Source: Mesorhizobium sp. WSM4904
GTDB taxonomy: Bacteria; Pseudomonadota; Alphaproteobacteria; Rhizobiales; Rhizobiaceae
NCBI RefSeq assembly: GCF_029674545.1
Contig: NZ_CP121354.1
Location: 5,589,001-5,653,000 of the forward strand
Direction: 5' to 3'
DNA length: 64,000 bases
Shown here: piece by piece, positions 26,407 to 35,192 of the stretch
Layout: each line of letters begins with the position of its first letter
Numbering within the stretch: the stretch's first letter is position 1
Program-made: the position numbers and the translations under genes
Notes under the pieces: generated by a model
What the model was told of the DNA's origin: nothing
Database searches by the model: none
What the model saw: the letters and a program-made list of their open reading frames with translations, nothing else

Positions 26407-27407
26407 ATCAGCGCCGCAGTCGGCTGTAGCGAGCCGACCTTGGCGCCGACGCGGCTTTCGACCGGCGGACGGGCGAGTTCGTTGAGCCTTGCCGCGAGCG
26501 CTTCGTCGCTGCGCAGCAGTTTTGCCAGCACCGCCGCGATCATCACTTCAGAGGCGCGGCCGGCACCGTCATCGCATTTCAACGCGATGCCGAGGCCAAG
26601 TTCGGGAACGGCAGCGCAGTAGACGGCTTCGGCGCCGGTCTTGACGAAAATTCGGCCGGGGGCGGCCTGCATCAGCGCGAGGTCCGCCTTGCCGGTGCCG
26701 GCGACCAAGAAAGGCTCGGCCATGCAAGCCGACAGCAGTCGCTTCGCCGCCTTGGCGCGCTCGGGCGCGAAGCCCCGGCCCGTCGCCATGCGGGCAAAGC
26801 CGAGCGCGAAGCTCTTCAACGGCACGGCATAGGTGGGAATGGAGCAGCCGTCGGTTGCGCGATGGTCGACATCATGCGCGGCGCCGGTGACGGATTGCAT
26901 GGCGTCGCGCACCATTTCCTGGAGCGCATGGCCGGCCTTGACGTAACCGCCATGGGCTATGCCGGCGTGGACGCAGGTGCAGAGGAAGCCGGAATGCTTG
27001 CCGGAGCAGTTGTTGTGCAAAGGGTTCGGCACGCCGCCAGCGCGGGCGAGCGCGATCGTGGCGCCGTGGCTCGACGGCCAGTGCGCGCCGCATTCGAGCG
27101 CCGTCCTGTCGAGACCGGCCTTGGCAAGCATCGCTTGCGCCAGTTCGACATGCGCCGGCTCGCCCGAATGCGAGGCGCAAGCGAGCGCCAGCTCGCGGTC
27201 GCCGAAGCCATAGGCGTCGGCTGCACCCGATTCGACCAGCGGCAGGGCCTGGATCGCTTTCACCGCCGAGCGCGGGAACACCGGGCGGGTCGTGTCGCCG
27301 ATCTCCCAGACGGGCTTGCCGTCGGCATCGAAAACGGAGACGGCGCCACGATGGGCGCTTTCGACCACCGCGCCGCGCAGAACCTCGACCAGAACCGGAT
27401 TTGCCAT
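26403..27407 (-). CDS. Rhizobial-type (class 3) L-asparaginase, zinc-binding
   Basis: 334 residues of the asparaginase II family known from Rhizobium etli ReAIV/ReAV, unrelated to the E. coli enzymes. The SxxK element PRSAVKAIQ is near residues 46-54. The metal-site cysteines are in NNCSGKHSG and TDGCSIPTYA, and a conserved segment GTGKADL follows. The enzyme hydrolyses asparagine to aspartate and ammonia, which lets rhizobia use asparagine as a nitrogen and carbon source. It converges with the toxin remnant and is transcribed away from it. Confidence 0.9.
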   Translation of the reverse strand: MANPVLVEVLRGAVVESAHRGAVSVFDADGKPVWEIGDTTRPVFPRSAVKAIQALPLVESGAADAYGFGDRELALACASHSGEPAHVELAQAMLAKAGLDRTALECGAHWPSSHGATIALARAGGVPNPLHNNCSGKHSGFLCTCVHAGIAHGGYVKAGHALQEMVRDAMQSVTGAAHDVDHRATDGCSIPTYAVPLKSFALGFARMATGRGFAPERAKAAKRLLSACMAEPFLVAGTGKADLALMQAAPGRIFVKTGAEAVYCAAVPELGLGIALKCDDGAGRASEVMIAAVLAKLLRSDEALAARLNELARPPVESRVGAKVGSLQPTAALI

Positions 27408-27460
27408 GTTGCCTCCCGCACGCGCGCGCCCAAAGGGTGCCGCTTCAATGCGGGCCGCTT

Positions 27461-28627
27461 CTACCTGATCCGGTCGAGGATGGAAACGTAATTGGCTACC
27501 GCCGCGCCGCCCATGTTGAAGATGCCGCCGAGCTTGGCACCCGGCACCTGGATGCCGCCGGCCTCGCCGGTCAGCTGCATGGCTGTCAGTACATGCATCG
27601 AGACGCCGGTGGCGCCGATCGGATGACCCTTGGCCTTCAGCCCGCCGGACGGATTGACCGGCAGGCGACCGTCCTTGGCCGTCACCCCTTCCATCGCGAG
27701 CTTCGCGCCCTCGCCGGGCTTGGCCAGGCCCATCGCTTCGTATTCGATGAGCTCGGCGATGGTGAAGCAGTCATGCGTCTCGACGAAGGAGAGGTCGTCG
27801 AGGGTGACGCCGGCCTTCTTCAGCGCCTGCTCCCACGCCCGCTCGCAGCCTTCGAAGGCAAGGATGTCGCGCTTCGACATCGGCAGGAAATCCTGGACAT
27901 GCTCGTTGGCGCGGAAGGTCACGGCGCGGCGCATCCTCAGCGCCGTCGCGGTGTCGGTGAGCACCAGCGCCGCCGCGCCGTCCGAGACCAGCGAACAGTC
28001 GGTACGCTTCAAGGGGCCAGCGACGAACGGGTTCTTCTCGCTTTCCTGGCGGCAGAATTCGAAGCCGAAATCCTTGCGCATCTGCGCATAGGGATTGTCG
28101 ACGCCGTTCTTGTGGTTCTTGGCGGCGATCATGGCGAGCGCGTCCGACTGGTCGCCGTAGCGTTGGAAATAGGCCTGGGCGATCTTACCGAAGACGCCGG
28201 CGAAGCCGGCGGGCGTGTCGCCGTCCTCGGGGAGATAAGAGGCCTTGAGCAGGTTCTTGCCGATCTCCGGGCCTGGCGTGGTCGTCATCTGCTCGGCGCC
28301 GACCACCAACACGATGCGGGCGGCATTGGCGTCGATGGCGCGGATGCCCTGCCTGACGGCAGCGGAACCGGTGGCGCAGGCGTTCTCGACGCGCGTCGCC
28401 GGCTTGAAGCGCAGCCGATCGTCAGCCTGCAGAACGAGGCTCGCGGTGAAATCCTGCGGCGAGAAGCCGGCGTTGAAATGGCCAAGCACGATCTCGTCGA
28501 CATCGTCCGGGCCGATGCCGGCATGGTCGAGCGCGTCCACGGCGACCTTGGTGATGAGGCCCTCGAGCGTTTCGCCTTCGAGCTTGCCGAAGCGCGAATG
28601 CGCCCAGCCGACGATGCATGCGGTCAT
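27461..28627 (-). CDS. Thiolase / acetyl-CoA acetyltransferase family protein
   Basis: 388 residues. The nucleophile cysteine lies in VENACATGSAAV (near residue 86). The C-terminal catalytic motifs are NPSGGLKAKGHPIGATG, holding the thiolase His, and NMGGAAVANY. HDCFTIAEL, rather than the NEAF of degradative thiolases, places it in the SCP-x/lipid-transfer thiolase group, which often acts on branched or sterol-derived acyl-CoA. The start at 28627 is preferred because GGAGG stands 7 bases upstream; the ATG at 28639 is inside that site. Substrate is unknown. Confidence 0.85.
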   Translation of the reverse strand: MTACIVGWAHSRFGKLEGETLEGLITKVAVDALDHAGIGPDDVDEIVLGHFNAGFSPQDFTASLVLQADDRLRFKPATRVENACATGSAAVRQGIRAIDANAARIVLVVGAEQMTTTPGPEIGKNLLKASYLPEDGDTPAGFAGVFGKIAQAYFQRYGDQSDALAMIAAKNHKNGVDNPYAQMRKDFGFEFCRQESEKNPFVAGPLKRTDCSLVSDGAAALVLTDTATALRMRRAVTFRANEHVQDFLPMSKRDILAFEGCERAWEQALKKAGVTLDDLSFVETHDCFTIAELIEYEAMGLAKPGEGAKLAMEGVTAKDGRLPVNPSGGLKAKGHPIGATGVSMHVLTAMQLTGEAGGIQVPGAKLGGIFNMGGAAVANYVSILDRIR

Positions 28628-28757
28628 GGCAGCCTCCATTTGCCGCGCAGCCTAGCACGTCCTGTCGCGGCATGAGATTCAATATTGTTCAACAGTGAAC
28701 CGTTTTCCAGCCGAAGGTATGGGCCAGAGCCACACGATCGGTTGATCGTGGGACCGA

Positions 28758-28787
28758 TTTTTTATTGATTGATCCGTCAATAAAAAA
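28758..28787. promoter_or_regulatory. Inverted repeat, likely BetI operator
   Basis: Perfect 11-base arms TTTTTTATTGA (28758-28768) and TCAATAAAAAA (28777-28787) are separated by 8 bases, ending 29 bases before the betI start. The AT-rich palindrome in this GC-rich DNA is a convincing binding site for the TetR-type BetI, which represses the bet genes until choline is present. Confidence 0.7.
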
Positions 28788-28815
28788 TAATCTCTGCGGG
28801 AACCGGATCTCCCGC

Positions 28816-29406
28816 ATGCCGAAAATCGGAATGGAACCGCTGCGCCGCAAGGCGCTCATCGACGCGACGATCTCGGCGATCGGCGAACGCGGTTCGCTTG
28901 ACGTGACCATGTCGGAGATCGCCGGGCGCGCCGGCGTGTCCTCGGCGCTCGCGCATCATTATTTCGGCGCCAAGGACGAGCTGCTGTTCGCGACGATGCG
29001 GCACATCCTTGCCGAGCTCAACGCCGACACAAGACAGGCGCTTCGCCTTGCCACCACGCCGCGTCAGCGTGTCTCGGCCGTCGTCGCGGTCAGTTTCTCC
29101 GATGAGCAGTTCCAACCCGAGATCATCGCTGCCTGGCTCGCCTTCTATGTCGAGGCGCAGAAATCGACCGAACTACGCCGCCTGCTGCGTGTCTACGCCC
29201 GGCGTCTCAATTCCAATCTGATGAGCGGGCTGACCGGCATCCTGCCCAAAGCCGAGGCCGACCGCGTGGCGGAAGCGACCGCGGCGCTGATCGACGGGCT
29301 CTACATCCGGCGCGCGCTGAAGGACGGCGTGCCCAATGCGGCCACCGCGATCGCGCTCGTAGAAGACTATCTCGAAACCAAGCTCAACGGACGGAGCCTG
29401 CCTTGA
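28816..29406 (+). CDS. betI: TetR-family choline-responsive repressor BetI
   Basis: 196 residues. The helix-turn-helix [23 protein letters not shown] and the following [13 protein letters not shown] match BetI, as do [17 protein letters not shown] and the C-terminal [12 protein letters not shown]. BetI represses the glycine betaine synthesis genes and is released by choline. The start [17 protein letters not shown] at 28816 was chosen over the in-frame start at 28765, which lies inside the operator. It heads the bet operon and overlaps betC by 4 bases. Confidence 0.92.
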   Translation: MPKIGMEPLRRKALIDATISAIGERGSLDVTMSEIAGRAGVSSALAHHYFGAKDELLFATMRHILAELNADTRQALRLATTPRQRVSAVVAVSFSDEQFQPEIIAAWLAFYVEAQKSTELRRLLRVYARRLNSNLMSGLTGILPKAEADRVAEATAALIDGLYIRRALKDGVPNAATAIALVEDYLETKLNGRSLP

Positions 29407-30932
29407 CGAGCCGACGGCCCAATTTCCTGATCGTCATGGTCGATCAGCTCAACGGTACGCTCTTCCCCGACGGGCCGGCGGATTTCCTGCATGTGCCGCA
29501 TCTCAAAGCGCTGGCGGCGCGCTCGGCGCGTTTCGCCAACAACTACACCGCCTCGCCGCTCTGCGCGCCCGGCCGCGCCTCGTTCATGAGCGGGCAATTG
29601 CCGTCGCGCACCGGGGTCTACGACAACGCCGCCGAGTTCTGCTCCTCGATCCCGACCTTCGCGCATCATCTGCGCGCCGCCGGCTACTACACCTGCCTTT
29701 CCGGCAAGATGCATTTCGTCGGACCGGACCAGTTGCACGGCTTCGAGGAGCGGCTGACCACCGACATCTATCCCGCCGATTTCGGCTGGACGCCCGACTA
29801 TCGCAAGCCCGGCGAGCGCATCGATTGGTGGTACCACAATCTGGGTTCTGTCACCGGCGCCGGCGTCGCCGAGACCACCAACCAGATGGAGTATGACGAC
29901 GAGGTCACCTTCCTGGCCGAGCAAAAGCTCTACCAGCTTTCGCGCGAGCAGGACGATCCGGGCCGCCGGCCGTGGTGCCTCACGGTTTCACTGTCGCACC
30001 CGCACGATCCCTATGTCGCGCGCAAGCAGTACTGGGATCTCTACGAGAACTGCCAGGCGCTCGATCCAGAGACGGCGTTCATCCCGCATGAGGAGCAGGA
30101 CACGCATTCGCAACGCCTGTATCGAGCCAGCGACTACCAGTCCTTCGAGATCACGCCCGAGCAGGTGCGGCGCTCGCGGCGCGGCTACTTCGCCAATATT
30201 TCCTATGTCGATGAAAAGCTCGGCGAGCTTCTGGACGTTCTCAAACGCACCCGCATGCTCGACGACACCACCATCCTGTTCTGCTCGGATCACGGTGACA
30301 TGCTGGGCGAGCGCGGCCTGTGGTTCAAGATGAGCTTCTTCGAGGGCTCCGCGCGCGTGCCGCTGATGATAGCCGGCAAGGGCGTGCCGGCCGGCCTCGT
30401 CGAGGCGCCGGTCTCCAATCTCGACGTGACGCCGACGCTCTGCGACCTCGCCGGCATCGATATCGCACAAATAGCGCCGTGGACGGACGGCCAGTCGCTG
30501 CTGCCGCTGCTCGACGGCAAGGCGCGCACCGCGCCGGTGCTGATGGAATATGCCGCCGAAGGCTCCTACGCGCCGCTGGTCGCGATCCGCGAGGGCAAAT
30601 ACAAGTTCGTTCATTGCGAGCTCGACAGCCCGCAACTGTTCGATCTCGAGGCCGATCCGCTCGAGCGCGACAACCTCGCCGACGATGCCGCGAACGCTGC
30701 CCTGGTGGCGGCGTTCATGGAAAAGGTCCGGGCGCGCTGGGACATGGCCGGCTTCGACGCCGCAGTCCGTGAAAGTCAGGCGCGCCGCTGGGTCGTATAC
30801 CCGGCGCTGCGCAACGGCTCCTACTACCCCTGGGACTTCCAGCCGCTGCAGAAGGCGTCGGAGCGCTACATGCGCAATCACATGAATCTCGACAATCTCG
30901 AAGAGAGCAAACGGTATCCGCGGGGCGAATAA
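29403..30932 (+). CDS. betC: Choline-sulfatase BetC
   Basis: 509 residues, normal for choline sulfatases. The formylglycine-forming sulfatase motif [11 protein letters not shown] is near residues 53-63, and metal ligands are visible in [12 protein letters not shown] and [11 protein letters not shown]. The C-terminal [19 protein letters not shown] is characteristic of BetC. It hydrolyses choline-O-sulfate to choline and sulfate, feeding glycine betaine synthesis. The start codon is TTG at 29403, overlapping the betI stop (TTGA). Rhizobial betICBA operons normally have it in this position. Confidence 0.93.
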   Translation: MTSRRPNFLIVMVDQLNGTLFPDGPADFLHVPHLKALAARSARFANNYTASPLCAPGRASFMSGQLPSRTGVYDNAAEFCSSIPTFAHHLRAAGYYTCLSGKMHFVGPDQLHGFEERLTTDIYPADFGWTPDYRKPGERIDWWYHNLGSVTGAGVAETTNQMEYDDEVTFLAEQKLYQLSREQDDPGRRPWCLTVSLSHPHDPYVARKQYWDLYENCQALDPETAFIPHEEQDTHSQRLYRASDYQSFEITPEQVRRSRRGYFANISYVDEKLGELLDVLKRTRMLDDTTILFCSDHGDMLGERGLWFKMSFFEGSARVPLMIAGKGVPAGLVEAPVSNLDVTPTLCDLAGIDIAQIAPWTDGQSLLPLLDGKARTAPVLMEYAAEGSYAPLVAIREGKYKFVHCELDSPQLFDLEADPLERDNLADDAANAALVAAFMEKVRARWDMAGFDAAVRESQARRWVVYPALRNGSYYPWDFQPLQKASERYMRNHMNLDNLEESKRYPRGE

Positions 30933-31939
30933 TGGCTGACGTTCTGGTTCCTACGCTCGACCACCTGAAGCAGGCCTATGCGGTGACGTCCGCGGCCACG
31001 CAGGTGACGCCGCTGCTGGAGTCGGCGGCACTCGCCAAGGAGACGGGCGCGGCGCGCGTCTTCGTCAAGCCGGAATCGCTGCAATGGGCGGGCTCCTTCA
31101 AGGTGCGCGGCGCCTATTGGCGGCTGAAGCGGCTGTCTCCCGACGAAGCGAAGAAGGGCGTCGTCGCCTATTCCTCCGGCAATTTCGCGCAAGGGCTGGC
31201 GGCTGCCGGCCAGGCGCTCGGCATTCCCGTCACCATCGTGATGCCGATCGACGCGCCCGTCGCGAAGCGCGACGCGACTGCCAACTATGGCGCGCGCGTG
31301 GTGCTGACCGACCACGGCGATCGCGCCCGCGAGGAAGTGGCCGCCGCCAAGGCGCGCGAGATCGCCGAGACCGAGGGGCTCACGCTGCTGCATCCCTTCG
31401 ACGACCCGGAGATCGTCGCCGGCCAGGCCGGCGCCGGGCTGGAAGCGCTCGATCAACTGGCGGCGAAGAAGGCGCATGCCGACCTGGTGTTCTGCTCCGT
31501 CGGTGGCGGCGGGCTGATCGGCGGCGTGTCGCTCGCCTTCCACTATCTATCGCCGAATACCGAGATCATCGCCGTCGAGCCCGAAGGCTTCAACGGCTTG
31601 GGCTCGTCGCTGGCGCATGGCGCGATCGAGACCATGCCCATCGGGCCGAAATCGATCTGCGACGGATTGATGGCGCGCAAGCCCGGCGAGGCGCCCTTCG
31701 CGGCGGTGAGTGCTGCCGGCGTTCGCGGCGTCACCGTCGACGATGCCGGGGTGCGGCGGGCGATGAGGGTCGCCTTCGAGCGGATGAAGCTGGTGCTCGA
31801 GCCTTCGGGCGCGGCGTCGCTTGCCGCGCTGCTGGGCGGCAAGGTGAATGTGGCGGGCAAAACCGTCCTCGTGGTTGCAACCGGCGGCAATGTCTCGCTC
31901 GCCGATTTCATCTCGCATATGAACGATGGGCGCATATGA
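30932..31939 (+). CDS. PLP-dependent threonine dehydratase-like protein within the bet operon
   Basis: 335 residues of fold-type II PLP enzymes. The PLP-lysine motif is WAGSFKVRGA (near residue 57), the asparagine loop SSGNFAQGLA, the phosphate-binding glycine loop SVGGGGLIGG, and the C-terminal VVATGGNVS. This matches threonine ammonia-lyases or serine racemase-like enzymes of the short form without an ACT domain. The start overlaps the betC stop by one base and the gene precedes betA by 3 bases, so it belongs to the bet transcript. Why a hydroxy-amino-acid lyase should be there is not obvious; see findings. Confidence 0.85.
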   Translation: MADVLVPTLDHLKQAYAVTSAATQVTPLLESAALAKETGAARVFVKPESLQWAGSFKVRGAYWRLKRLSPDEAKKGVVAYSSGNFAQGLAAAGQALGIPVTIVMPIDAPVAKRDATANYGARVVLTDHGDRAREEVAAAKAREIAETEGLTLLHPFDDPEIVAGQAGAGLEALDQLAAKKAHADLVFCSVGGGGLIGGVSLAFHYLSPNTEIIAVEPEGFNGLGSSLAHGAIETMPIGPKSICDGLMARKPGEAPFAAVSAAGVRGVTVDDAGVRRAMRVAFERMKLVLEPSGAASLAALLGGKVNVAGKTVLVVATGGNVSLADFISHMNDGRI

Positions 31940-31942
31940 ACA

Positions 31943-33595
31943 ATGCTTGAAGCGGATTTCGTCATCATCGGCTCCGGCTCCGCCGGCTCGGCCTTGGCCT
32001 ACCGGCTGTCGGAAGACGGCAGGCACTCGGTGATCGTCATCGAGTTCGGCGGCAGCGATATCGGGCCGCTGATCCAGATGCCGTCGGCGCTGTCGATCCC
32101 GCTCAACATGAGCCTCTATGACTGGGGCTTCGCCAGTGAGCCGGAGCCGCATCTCGGCGGCCGCGTGCTCGCCACCCCGCGCGGCAAGGTGATCGGCGGC
32201 TCGTCCTCGATCAACGGCATGGTCTATGTGCGCGGTCATGCGCGCGACTTCGACCATTGGGCCGAACAGGGCGCGACCGGCTGGGGCTTCGCCGACGTGC
32301 TCCCCTATTTCAAACGGATGGAGGATGCCGACGGCGGCGAGGACGGCTGGCGGGGCAAAGGCGGCCCGCTGCACGTGCAGCGCGGCACGCGCAAGAACCC
32401 GCTCTACGGTGCCTTCATGGAGGCGGGTCGCCAGGCCGGCTTCGAGCTCACCGACGACTATAACGGATCGAAGCAGGAAGGCTTCGGACCGATGGAGCAG
32501 ACCATTCTGGGCGGCCGCCGCTGGTCTGCGGCCAATGCCTATCTGAAGCCGGCTCTCAGGCGAAAGAATGTGAGTCTGGTCAAGGGCTTCGCCCGCCGCG
32601 TGGTGATAGAGAATCAACGCGCCATCGGCGTCGAGATCGAAGCTAACAAACAGATTCAGGTCGTTAAGGCGCGACGTGAGGTGATCGTCGCGGCCTCGTC
32701 GATCAATTCGCCGAAGATCCTGATGCTGTCCGGCGTCGGCCCTGGCGCGCATCTGCAGGAAAACGGCATAAAGGTGATCGCCGACCGGGCGGGCGTCGGG
32801 GCCAATCTGCAGGACCATCTGGAGCTCTATATCCAGCAGGAAGCGACCAAGCCGATCACGCTGAACTCGGTGCTCAATCCCTTCTCCAAGGCGATGATCG
32901 GCGCGCAGTGGCTGTTCTTCAAGACCGGCCTCGGCGCCACCAACCATTTCGAAGCCGCGGCCTTCGTGCGCTCGCAGGCCGGCGTCGATTATCCAGATAT
33001 CCAGTATCACTTCATCCCGGCGGCGGTGCGCTATGACGGCAAGGCGGCGGCGAAGTCGCATGGCTTCCAGGCGCATGTTGGGCCGATGCGCTCCAAGTCG
33101 CGCGGCTCGGTAACTTTGCGCTCCCCCGAGCCGAAGGCGAAGCCGGTGATCCGCTTCAACTACATGTCGCATCCGGACGACTGGAGCGAGTTCCGCCACT
33201 GCATTCGTCTGACGCGCGAGATTTTCGGCCAGAAGGCTTTCGACGGCTTCCGTGGCAAGGAGATTTCGCCGGGCAGCCATGTGCAGACCGACGACGAGCT
33301 CGACGCCTTCATCCGCGAGCACGCCGAGAGCGCCTACCATCCCTGCGGCACCTGCAGGATGGGCCGCGCCGACGATCTCACGAGCGTCGTCGATCCGGAA
33401 TGCCGGGTCATCGGCGTCGAGGGCCTGCGCGTCGCCGATTCCTCGATCTTTCCGCGAGTGACCAACGGCAATCTCAACGCGCCTTCGATCATGACCGGCG
33501 AGAAGGCGTCCGACCACATCCTTGGCCGCACGCCGCTGGCGCCTTCCAACCAGGAACCCTGGATCAATCCGCGCTGGCAGGCGGCCGACAGATAG
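31943..33595 (+). CDS. betA: Choline dehydrogenase BetA
   Basis: 550 residues of the GMC oxidoreductase family. The FAD-binding motif is [18 protein letters not shown] at the N-terminus. The GMC signatures are [20 protein letters not shown] and, in the middle, [15 protein letters not shown]. The catalytic His lies in [10 protein letters not shown], followed by [15 protein letters not shown]. BetA is a membrane-associated enzyme that oxidises choline to betaine aldehyde. The gene follows the threonine dehydratase-like gene by 3 bases and is followed by betB after 53 bases. Confidence 0.93.
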   Translation: MLEADFVIIGSGSAGSALAYRLSEDGRHSVIVIEFGGSDIGPLIQMPSALSIPLNMSLYDWGFASEPEPHLGGRVLATPRGKVIGGSSSINGMVYVRGHARDFDHWAEQGATGWGFADVLPYFKRMEDADGGEDGWRGKGGPLHVQRGTRKNPLYGAFMEAGRQAGFELTDDYNGSKQEGFGPMEQTILGGRRWSAANAYLKPALRRKNVSLVKGFARRVVIENQRAIGVEIEANKQIQVVKARREVIVAASSINSPKILMLSGVGPGAHLQENGIKVIADRAGVGANLQDHLELYIQQEATKPITLNSVLNPFSKAMIGAQWLFFKTGLGATNHFEAAAFVRSQAGVDYPDIQYHFIPAAVRYDGKAAAKSHGFQAHVGPMRSKSRGSVTLRSPEPKAKPVIRFNYMSHPDDWSEFRHCIRLTREIFGQKAFDGFRGKEISPGSHVQTDDELDAFIREHAESAYHPCGTCRMGRADDLTSVVDPECRVIGVEGLRVADSSIFPRVTNGNLNAPSIMTGEKASDHILGRTPLAPSNQEPWINPRWQAADR

Positions 33596-33648
33596 CGCAT
33601 GATCCGGCGGGCGCCCTCCCCGCCCGGCGATAACGAACGGAGAAGACC

Positions 33649-35112
33649 ATGCGCGCCCAGCCTACGGCATCGCATTACGTCAACGGCCGCTATATCGAGG
33701 ACGAAGGCGGCGCGCCGTTGCCGGTGATCTATCCGGGAACCGGCGAGACCATCGCCACACTGCATTCCGCGACGCCGAACGTGCTGGAGCTGGCGATCGA
33801 GGCGGCGCGCGCGGCGCAACCGGCCTGGGCGCGGCTGAAGCCTGTCGAGCGCGGCCGCATCCTGCGCCGTGCTGCCGACATTTTGCGGGCGCGCAATGCC
33901 GATCTCGCCCGCATCGAGACGCTGGACACCGGCAAGGCGATCCAGGAGACGCTGGTGGCGGACGCGCCTTCGGCCGCCGATTGCCTGGAATATTTCGCCG
34001 GCGCGGTCGCCGCCTTCAACGGTGAGATGATCGATCTCGGCGGGCCGTTTGCCTATACAAGGCGCGAGCCGCTCGGCGTGTGCGTCGGCATCGGCGCCTG
34101 GAACTATCCGATCCAGATCGCCGGCTGGAAATCTGCGCCGGCCTTAGCCATGGGCAACGCCATGGTGTTCAAGCCGTCGGAGAACACGCCGCTCTCTGCG
34201 CTGGCGCTGGCCGAAATCTACAGCGAGGCTGGCCTGCCCGACGGACTGTTCAACGTCGTGCAGGGCTATGGCGATGTCGGGGCTGGCCTCGTCGGCCATG
34301 ATGTCGTGGCAAAGGTTTCGGTGACCGGCTCGGTACCGACCGGCCGCAAGGTGCTGTCGCTTGCCGGCTCGAAGATGAAGCACGCTACGATGGAGCTCGG
34401 CGGCAAGTCGCCGCTGATCGTCTTCGACGATGCCGATCTCGAAAATGCCATCGGCGGCGCCATGCTCGGGAATTTCTATTCGGCCGGACAGATCTGCTCC
34501 AACGGCACGCGCGTCTTCGTGCAGAAGGGCCTGCATGACCGCTTCGTCGAGCGGCTGGTCGAGCGCACCAAAAAGATCCGCATCGGCGATCCGCTCGATC
34601 CGGAAACGCAGATGGGGCCGCTGGTCAACAAGGCGCAGCAGGACAAGGTCGTTTCCTACATCGCCGCCGGCAAGCAGGAAGGGGCGACGCTTGCCAGCGG
34701 CGGCAATGTGCCCTCGCTGCAAGGCTTCGAGGGCGGCTTCTTCATTGAGCCGACGGTGTTCACCGGCGTGACCGACGGCATGCGGATCGCGCGCGAGGAG
34801 ATCTTCGGGCCGGTGATGAGCGTGCTCAAATTCGACAGCGAGGACGAGGTGATCGAACGCGCCAACGACACCGAGTTCGGCCTGGCGGCGGGCGTGTTCA
34901 CCCGCGACCTGCCACGCGCGCATCGTGTGATCGCCGAGCTGCAGGCCGGCACCTGCTGGATCAACGCCTACAATCTGACGCCGGTGGAAATGCCCTTTGG
35001 CGGCGTCAAGCAGTCCGGGATCGGGCGGGAAAACTCGCTGGCGGCGCTGGCGCACTATTCGCAGTTGAAGGCGGTCTATGTCGAGACCGGGGACGTAGCG
35101 AGCCCGTATTGA
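33649..35112 (+). CDS. betB: Betaine-aldehyde dehydrogenase BetB
   Basis: 487 residues of the aldehyde dehydrogenase superfamily. Cofactor-binding [19 protein letters not shown], the general base Glu in [11 protein letters not shown] and the catalytic Cys in [12 protein letters not shown] are all in place. The C-terminal [15 protein letters not shown] is typical for BetB. It oxidises betaine aldehyde to glycine betaine with NAD, the last step of osmoprotectant synthesis. A purine-rich GAACGGAGAAG segment precedes the ATG at 33649. It ends the bet operon. Confidence 0.93.
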   Translation: MRAQPTASHYVNGRYIEDEGGAPLPVIYPGTGETIATLHSATPNVLELAIEAARAAQPAWARLKPVERGRILRRAADILRARNADLARIETLDTGKAIQETLVADAPSAADCLEYFAGAVAAFNGEMIDLGGPFAYTRREPLGVCVGIGAWNYPIQIAGWKSAPALAMGNAMVFKPSENTPLSALALAEIYSEAGLPDGLFNVVQGYGDVGAGLVGHDVVAKVSVTGSVPTGRKVLSLAGSKMKHATMELGGKSPLIVFDDADLENAIGGAMLGNFYSAGQICSNGTRVFVQKGLHDRFVERLVERTKKIRIGDPLDPETQMGPLVNKAQQDKVVSYIAAGKQEGATLASGGNVPSLQGFEGGFFIEPTVFTGVTDGMRIAREEIFGPVMSVLKFDSEDEVIERANDTEFGLAAGVFTRDLPRAHRVIAELQAGTCWINAYNLTPVEMPFGGVKQSGIGRENSLAALAHYSQLKAVYVETGDVASPY

Positions 35113-35192
35113 GTTCCTGACTGCTCCAACTCAGCGTCGGCGGGGCAGAGGGGGCGCGAAGGAATGAGACTTGCGGTCTCTTCTGCTCACCC

